From contig JAQCID010000027.1 of assembly GCA_027618855.1 (NCBI GenBank), positions 1-9,534 of the forward strand: a DNA stretch of 9,534 nt. The letters are read 5' to 3'. Shown here piece after piece: positions 6,196-9,534 of the stretch. The position numbers and the translations under genes were made by a program. Position 1 is the stretch's first letter. Each line of letters opens with the position of its first letter. The notes under the pieces are model-generated. The model had not been told where the DNA came from, searched no databases, and saw only the letters and a program-made list of their open reading frames with translations. This stretch comes from Bacteroidota bacterium (GTDB lineage: Bacteria; Bacteroidota; Bacteroidia; Flavobacteriales_D; Sanyastnellaceae).

Positions 6196-6918
6196 TTATT
6201 CACTCGAAGAGGACATTGTATGAAAAACATTCTGGACATCTTCATTCTCCTCTAATTTCTCAATTAATTTTTCTACTTCAAGCGTTTGTTCGGCATTGAG
6301 TTCAGAAGTCGTTGTCGGGGATCGATCAAACCCAGACTCTTCAATCTCAAGCTCCATTTCTTCAAGCTTTTTCTGAAGACCACCAAATGAACCAAAAGGG
6401 GCAGTAACAATGATTGTATCTCCATCGACTTCGATCTCCTCTGCGCCATAATCAATGAGTTCCAGCTCGAGGTCCTCCGGGTCTTGACCCTCACCCTTTA
6501 AATTGAAAAAACAAACCCTATTGAATAGGAACTCCACATTGCCTGTTGTTCCCAAATTGCCTCCATTGTGCGAAAAATCTGCTCGGACACTCGCCACCGT
6601 TCTGTTGTTATTGTCCGTCGCTGTTTCTACAAAAATTGCAATACCATGTGGGCCGTAACCCTCGAACGTGACTTGTTTGTAATCGGACGTGTCTTTGTCA
6701 GTGGCTTTTTTAATCGCTCTGGCAATATTGTCCTTGGGCATATTGGCAGCCCTGCAGTTTTGCAGAACAGCTCTTAATGTCGAATTTGTTTCTGGATCAG
6801 CATTGCCTCCATCCTTGATGGCAATGATAATGTCTTTGTTGAGCCGTGCAAATATCTTAGACATTGCAGACCATCGCTTCATCTTCCGCTCTTTCCTAAA
6901 TTCAAATGCTCTTCCCAT
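6196..6918 (-). CDS. yebC: YebC/PmpR/TACO1 family protein
   Basis: This is a complete 240-residue member of the YebC family, of normal length. It starts with the Bacteroidota form M-G-R-A-F-E-F-R-K and K-R-W-S-A-M-S-K and contains the family signatures D-G-G-N-A-D-P-E-x-N, N-M-P-K-D-N-I-A-R-A-I and F-E-G-Y-G-P-H-G-I-A, followed by N-R-T-V-A-S-V-R near residue 105. Members were first described as DNA-binding transcriptional regulators; bacterial YebC and mitochondrial TACO1 have since been linked to translation, notably relief of stalling at proline-rich stretches. The C-terminus is acidic (E-K-L-E-E-N-E-D-V). It acts in the cytoplasm. It sits between two genes for secreted propeller proteins, 77 bp after one and 56 bp before the other, probably a chance neighbourhood rather than a functional unit. 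Confidence 0.97.
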   Translation of the reverse strand: MGRAFEFRKERKMKRWSAMSKIFARLNKDIIIAIKDGGNADPETNSTLRAVLQNCRAANMPKDNIARAIKKATDKDTSDYKQVTFEGYGPHGIAIFVETATDNNNRTVASVRADFSHNGGNLGTTGNVEFLFNRVCFFNLKGEGQDPEDLELELIDYGAEEIEVDGDTIIVTAPFGSFGGLQKKLEEMELEIEESGFDRSPTTTSELNAEQTLEVEKLIEKLEENEDVQNVFHTMSSSSE

Positions 6919-6995
6919 AATTAATCTTTGCCACTAAATAACAGCGTGTTTTCGCGAATATCGTCTATGCATCTTGAATATCCTAAAAGTTGTTC

Positions 6996-8726
6996 TTATA
7001 GCGCGCATATTACCCCGAACTGGGACAACAACAAAATCAAGTCACTCACAGCAGTGTTGCCATCGAAGTCTAGATCTGTCACGCATGGGTTCAATTCTAT
7101 TACAGATATGCATGTCTCAGTCTCAGCATCCCATTCAGTTCCAGTTCCACAGAAAGATGATGGCGATGGGCAGTATTGATTGGATGTGCCTTCAACCAAA
7201 ACCACGGAATCATCAATTGACAACCATTCAAACGATTCTGACATTCCTCCTGGCCATTGAACAACAACCGAATCTATCTGGGTGCTTGATCCCAAACCAA
7301 AGTGAAGGAAACGTGAGTTTTGGCTCAGATATTTATCGCCACAAAAAACAACATCTAATTCAACCTCATTAAGACCTGTATTCTGTCCATCAGAATGATA
7401 AACCATAACCTCAGCACCTACCGCGTCTCGGTTAGAAGTTGTGCCCTGGGGCATCACTTTAAGGAAGTGATTTCCGTTTGGAGTAGCGCTCAAGACGGTG
7501 GCATGGCCACCTATATTATGTGAGACCAAATCAGGAAACCCATCGTTGTTGTAGTCTCCTTTTGCGATTGAAAACCCATACTGATCGGAGGAAGGGATTT
7601 CTTCAGAAAAAGACAACATTGGAGAAGTTCCTGAAGATGAAAAAAAGGCATTGTGAATGACCCCATGGGATTCAAAAACTTCGGGGACGACGGTATAGAA
7701 ACTTATTCCTGTTGCAACGTAAAGATCTAACCAGGTGTCATTTTCATGGTCAATAAAACAAGCCCCCCAACAAAGTTGATTGACCTGAACGCCTTCGTCG
7801 TAAGTCACATCAACAAAGCTCATGCTTTCGTTCATTTGGTTAGAGAGCATACTGTTACCCTGCGGACCATTGGTGACATACAAGTCCATGTCTCCATCTC
7901 TGTCATAGTCTCCAAAACATGAATTCATGGCATATATGCCTAAAGCAACGTTCCACGCTGTAGCCATATCCGTAAATGTTCCATCGCCATTGTTGTGATA
8001 AAAAGCATTAAGCATCGCTAATCTGTCATTGACAATATGTAAGTCAAGCAATCCATCCTGGTCTATATCAATCCATGTGCTTTGGAAAGTTTGTTGCAAT
8101 CCATTGCCTACACCACTGCTTAGGGTTACATCTGTGAATGTCCCATCTCCATTGTTGTGATACAATTCATTCTGAATATTTATGACGGCTGTATGATAAT
8201 TACAGATGTACAAATCAAGAAACCCATCATTGTCATAATCCCCAAAAGACGCTCCATAACTCCTTGAATTAATTGATGTAGAAATTCCGCAAGTTGATGT
8301 CACATCTGTAAACATCATGTTTCCGTCATTTAACCAAAGTTTATTAGATGCCAGTCTGTTTGTAATGAGAAAATCTTGATCTCCATCGTTATCAATATCC
8401 GCCCAAAGTACAGATTTCGTCTCCGACAAATCATTTTCAATGTTCAATTGGACTTCTTCAAATCCCACCCCATCTCCTTGATAATATCTTATTTGACCCG
8501 CATGATGGCCAAATGTGAGGTCATCTATCTGATCACCATTAAAATCTGCAAAACTTACACCTGAACCTAAAAACCCACCTGTATGATCTGTATACAAAAG
8601 CAGATTATTTGTTGCGTCAACGAATTGCGCATTTACGGAAAGCAAAGTCGAACATGTCATTACAACAAGACAAAAACGAACGTACATATGTGTCTTAAAG
8701 TTCAAAAATTTCATGAAATAACTCAT
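6996..8726 (-). CDS. Secreted FG-GAP/VCBS propeller protein with ASPIC/UnbV domain (CRTAC1-like)
   Basis: The frame from ATG 8726 gives 576 residues; internal Met5 (8714) or Met14 (8687) are also possible starts. All give a signal peptide with cleavage probably after V-N-A at 33. Seven Ca-binding-type loops D-x-(D/N)-x-D-x-x-x-D mark the blades of an integrin-like propeller: D-F-N-G-D-Q-I-D-D near 61, then near 110, 163, 220, 273, 326 and 391, the sixth degenerate. Residues ~430-495 form an ASPIC/UnbV domain (R-D-A-V-G-A-E-V, Y-L-S-Q-N-S, L-H-F-G-L-G, V-V-Q-W-P-G-G). A Cys-rich linker follows (C-G-T-G-T-E-W-D near 526), then a single dockerin-like repeat, D-F-D-G to S-Q-F-G-V-I-C, at 548-576. 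Such proteins are extracellular binding or adhesion factors; the ligand here is unknown. No type IX sorting domain is visible. It heads the minus-strand run and diverges from the protease gene. Confidence 0.93.
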   Translation of the reverse strand: MSYFMKFLNFKTHMYVRFCLVVMTCSTLLSVNAQFVDATNNLLLYTDHTGGFLGSGVSFADFNGDQIDDLTFGHHAGQIRYYQGDGVGFEEVQLNIENDLSETKSVLWADIDNDGDQDFLITNRLASNKLWLNDGNMMFTDVTSTCGISTSINSRSYGASFGDYDNDGFLDLYICNYHTAVINIQNELYHNNGDGTFTDVTLSSGVGNGLQQTFQSTWIDIDQDGLLDLHIVNDRLAMLNAFYHNNGDGTFTDMATAWNVALGIYAMNSCFGDYDRDGDMDLYVTNGPQGNSMLSNQMNESMSFVDVTYDEGVQVNQLCWGACFIDHENDTWLDLYVATGISFYTVVPEVFESHGVIHNAFFSSSGTSPMLSFSEEIPSSDQYGFSIAKGDYNNDGFPDLVSHNIGGHATVLSATPNGNHFLKVMPQGTTSNRDAVGAEVMVYHSDGQNTGLNEVELDVVFCGDKYLSQNSRFLHFGLGSSTQIDSVVVQWPGGMSESFEWLSIDDSVVLVEGTSNQYCPSPSSFCGTGTEWDAETETCISVIELNPCVTDLDFDGNTAVSDLILLLSQFGVICAL

Positions 8727-8754
8727 AATGTAGCAGTTAACACTTTTACAATTT

Positions 8755-8769
8755 AACTTAAATTAAGTT
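8755..8769. promoter_or_regulatory. Palindrome AACTTAA-A-TTAAGTT in the divergent promoter region
   Basis: Seven-base arms form a perfect inverted repeat around one central base, lying 29 bp before the FG-GAP gene start and 63 bp before the protease start. The position in a short divergent region and the tight symmetry fit an operator for a dimeric regulator of one or both genes. The sequence is AT-only except for the C/G pair, so chance symmetry in AT-rich DNA is a real alternative. No T-run follows in either direction, so it is not a terminator. Confidence 0.4.
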
Positions 8770-8787
8770 TTCACGCAACTCATTGAT

Positions 8788-8795
8788 AATCTTTG
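8788..8795 (+). promoter_or_regulatory. Weak candidate -7 box for the protease gene
   Basis: AATCTTTG matches five of the six fixed positions of the Bacteroidota TAnnTTTG element; only the first T is replaced by A. Initiation about seven bases downstream would give a leader near 30 nt before the ATG at 8833. No clear TTTG -33 element lies at the expected distance; the nearest is a GTTTTC at 8767-8772. No Shine-Dalgarno precedes the start codon. Confidence 0.25.
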
Positions 8796-8832
8796 CGTCT
8801 TATTGTCGAACGAATCGAAAACCATTATCGTC

Positions 8833-9534
8833 ATGTACAACTGTAAAAACATATTTCTTTTACTTATAGGAGTCATTTCTTCTATTACAATTTCCGCACA
8901 AATTTCCCAAGGAGGGGAACCATTAAATTGGGGGGACGCTACATATCAGCCAGCATATGAGATGCAAGAGATGCCTGATGTAGACTTGGCCGCTCTCGCA
9001 GTTGAAGACGCTGTTACTGACCAACACAAAGAAGCTCCATGGAGATTTGGTGTGGAGCAAGAAGTGGCTTTCAATCTTGAGAATTCAGGAACTTGGACGT
9101 TCGAAGAGGGCATGCACGTTTGGAGGCTTGGTTTTAATTGCCCCAATGCATTAAATGTAAGTTTCATGCTTTCTAGATTTGTTCTGCCAAAAGAAGCGCA
9201 ACTTTACGTGTACAATGCGCAAAGAACAGCGTTCCTAGGTTCTTTCACACTAGAAAACAACAAAGCTTGGGAAGGCCTATCTCTAGGGGTGCTTGATGGA
9301 TCTGCTATGGTTCTAGAATACCACGAATCACCTGCATCCCATGGATTGGGTGAAATCGAAGTGAATCAAGTCATTCACGGATATCGTTCCCTTTTAAATC
9401 ACCAAGATGCTGTTTTGGCTGAGATGACAGAACGATTGGGGCCCTTCGGAAACTCCGGTGCTTGTAACATCAATGTCAATTGTCCAGAAGGTGCTGATTG
9501 GCAAACAGAAAAAAGATCTGTCGCGTTAATTGTG
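8833..9534 (+). CDS. Secreted lysyl-endopeptidase-like trypsin-family protease precursor, 5' part
   Basis: An ATG at 8833-8835 opens a frame that runs without a stop to the window end (234 codons, partial). It begins with a signal peptide (M-Y-N-C-K-N, then hydrophobic I-F-L-L-L-I-G-V-I-S-S-I-T-I, cleavage probably after S-A at 22). The pro-region contains A-P-W-R-F-G near 73, V-W-R-L-G near 101, a segment from L-P-K-E-A-Q-L-Y-V-Y-N-A to F-L-G-S-F, and V-N-Q-V-I-H-G-Y-R near 180. It then reaches G-N-S-G-A-C-N-I-N-V-N-C-P-E-G, D-W and K-R-S-V-A-L-I-V. From recall of Bacteroidota Achromobacter-protease-I-like (S1) enzymes, this is the junction at the start of the mature domain. The catalytic His-Asp-Ser residues lie beyond the edge, so activity cannot be judged. 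It is expected to be an extracellular protease; any type IX sorting domain would also lie outside. It is transcribed divergently from the FG-GAP gene. Confidence 0.88.
   Translation, partial: MYNCKNIFLLLIGVISSITISAQISQGGEPLNWGDATYQPAYEMQEMPDVDLAALAVEDAVTDQHKEAPWRFGVEQEVAFNLENSGTWTFEEGMHVWRLGFNCPNALNVSFMLSRFVLPKEAQLYVYNAQRTAFLGSFTLENNKAWEGLSLGVLDGSAMVLEYHESPASHGLGEIEVNQVIHGYRSLLNHQDAVLAEMTERLGPFGNSGACNINVNCPEGADWQTEKRSVALIV

Noticed and set aside
6922..6931. TAATCTTTGC upstream of yebC, also present at 8787-8796 upstream of the protease
   Set aside because: The two copies have opposite orientation relative to their genes and fit the -7 consensus only with an extra base, so a shared element is not supported.
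6956..6982. GAATATC repeated at 6956-6962 and 6976-6982, spaced exactly 20 bp, upstream of yebC
   Set aside because: A single 7-mer duplication in a short AT-rich gap is quite likely by chance and no third copy or symmetry supports a binding site.
8946..9167. Minus-strand 73-codon open frame
   Set aside because: It is antisense to the protease precursor, whose signal peptide and pro-region motifs are clear on the plus strand.

Overview
The window looks like a chromosomal segment of a marine-type Bacteroidota, probably Flavobacteriales near the Cryomorphaceae/Schleiferiaceae. This is inferred from: start codons without clear Shine-Dalgarno sequences; a YebC with the N-terminus typical of the phylum (MGRAFEFRK); a thiolase overlapping a NlpC/P60 gene that opens like Bacteroidota homologues; a lysyl-endopeptidase-like secreted protease; and large secreted beta-propeller proteins with Cys-bracketed, dockerin-like tails. 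No rRNA, tRNA, CRISPR, IS element or phage gene was recognised.

Layout, left to right. Positions 1-121 (minus) hold the first 40 codons of a NlpC/P60-type cell-wall peptidase, overlapping by four bases the end of a complete biosynthetic-type thiolase (118-1296, minus). A 233-bp gap (1297-1529) follows and contains a strong hairpin with a U-tract that points along the plus strand, although no plus-strand gene lies there. Next is an S4 plus pseudouridine-synthase-like protein (1530-2834, minus). Its catalytic aspartate motif is lost and its C-terminus is a histone-H1-like tail of seven 24-bp repeats. The 206-bp gap before it (2835-3040) contains a terminator- or attenuator-like hairpin and a candidate -7 box. 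A 1032-residue secreted Asp-box propeller protein (3041-6139, minus), yebC (6196-6918, minus) and a secreted FG-GAP/ASPIC (CRTAC1-type) propeller protein (6996-8726, minus) follow with gaps of 56 and 77 bp. A 106-bp divergent intergenic region with a near-perfect palindrome separates these from a plus-strand protease precursor (8833 onward) cut by the window end. No gene-free stretch exceeds 300 bp.

How the genes relate. The two propeller proteins and the protease are exported and belong to the surface/secreted programme. The two propellers end in the same kind of module: Cys, Ca-loop-like D-x-D-G, V-x-D-L, L-L-S, aromatic-Gly, Cys. It is present twice in one and once in the other, and neither has a recognisable type IX secretion C-terminal domain. 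YebC, the degenerate pseudouridine-synthase homologue and the thiolase are cytoplasmic. I see no single dedicated pathway. The most unusual item is the catalytically degenerate pseudouridine-synthase/S4 protein with the H1-like tail and a structured leader.
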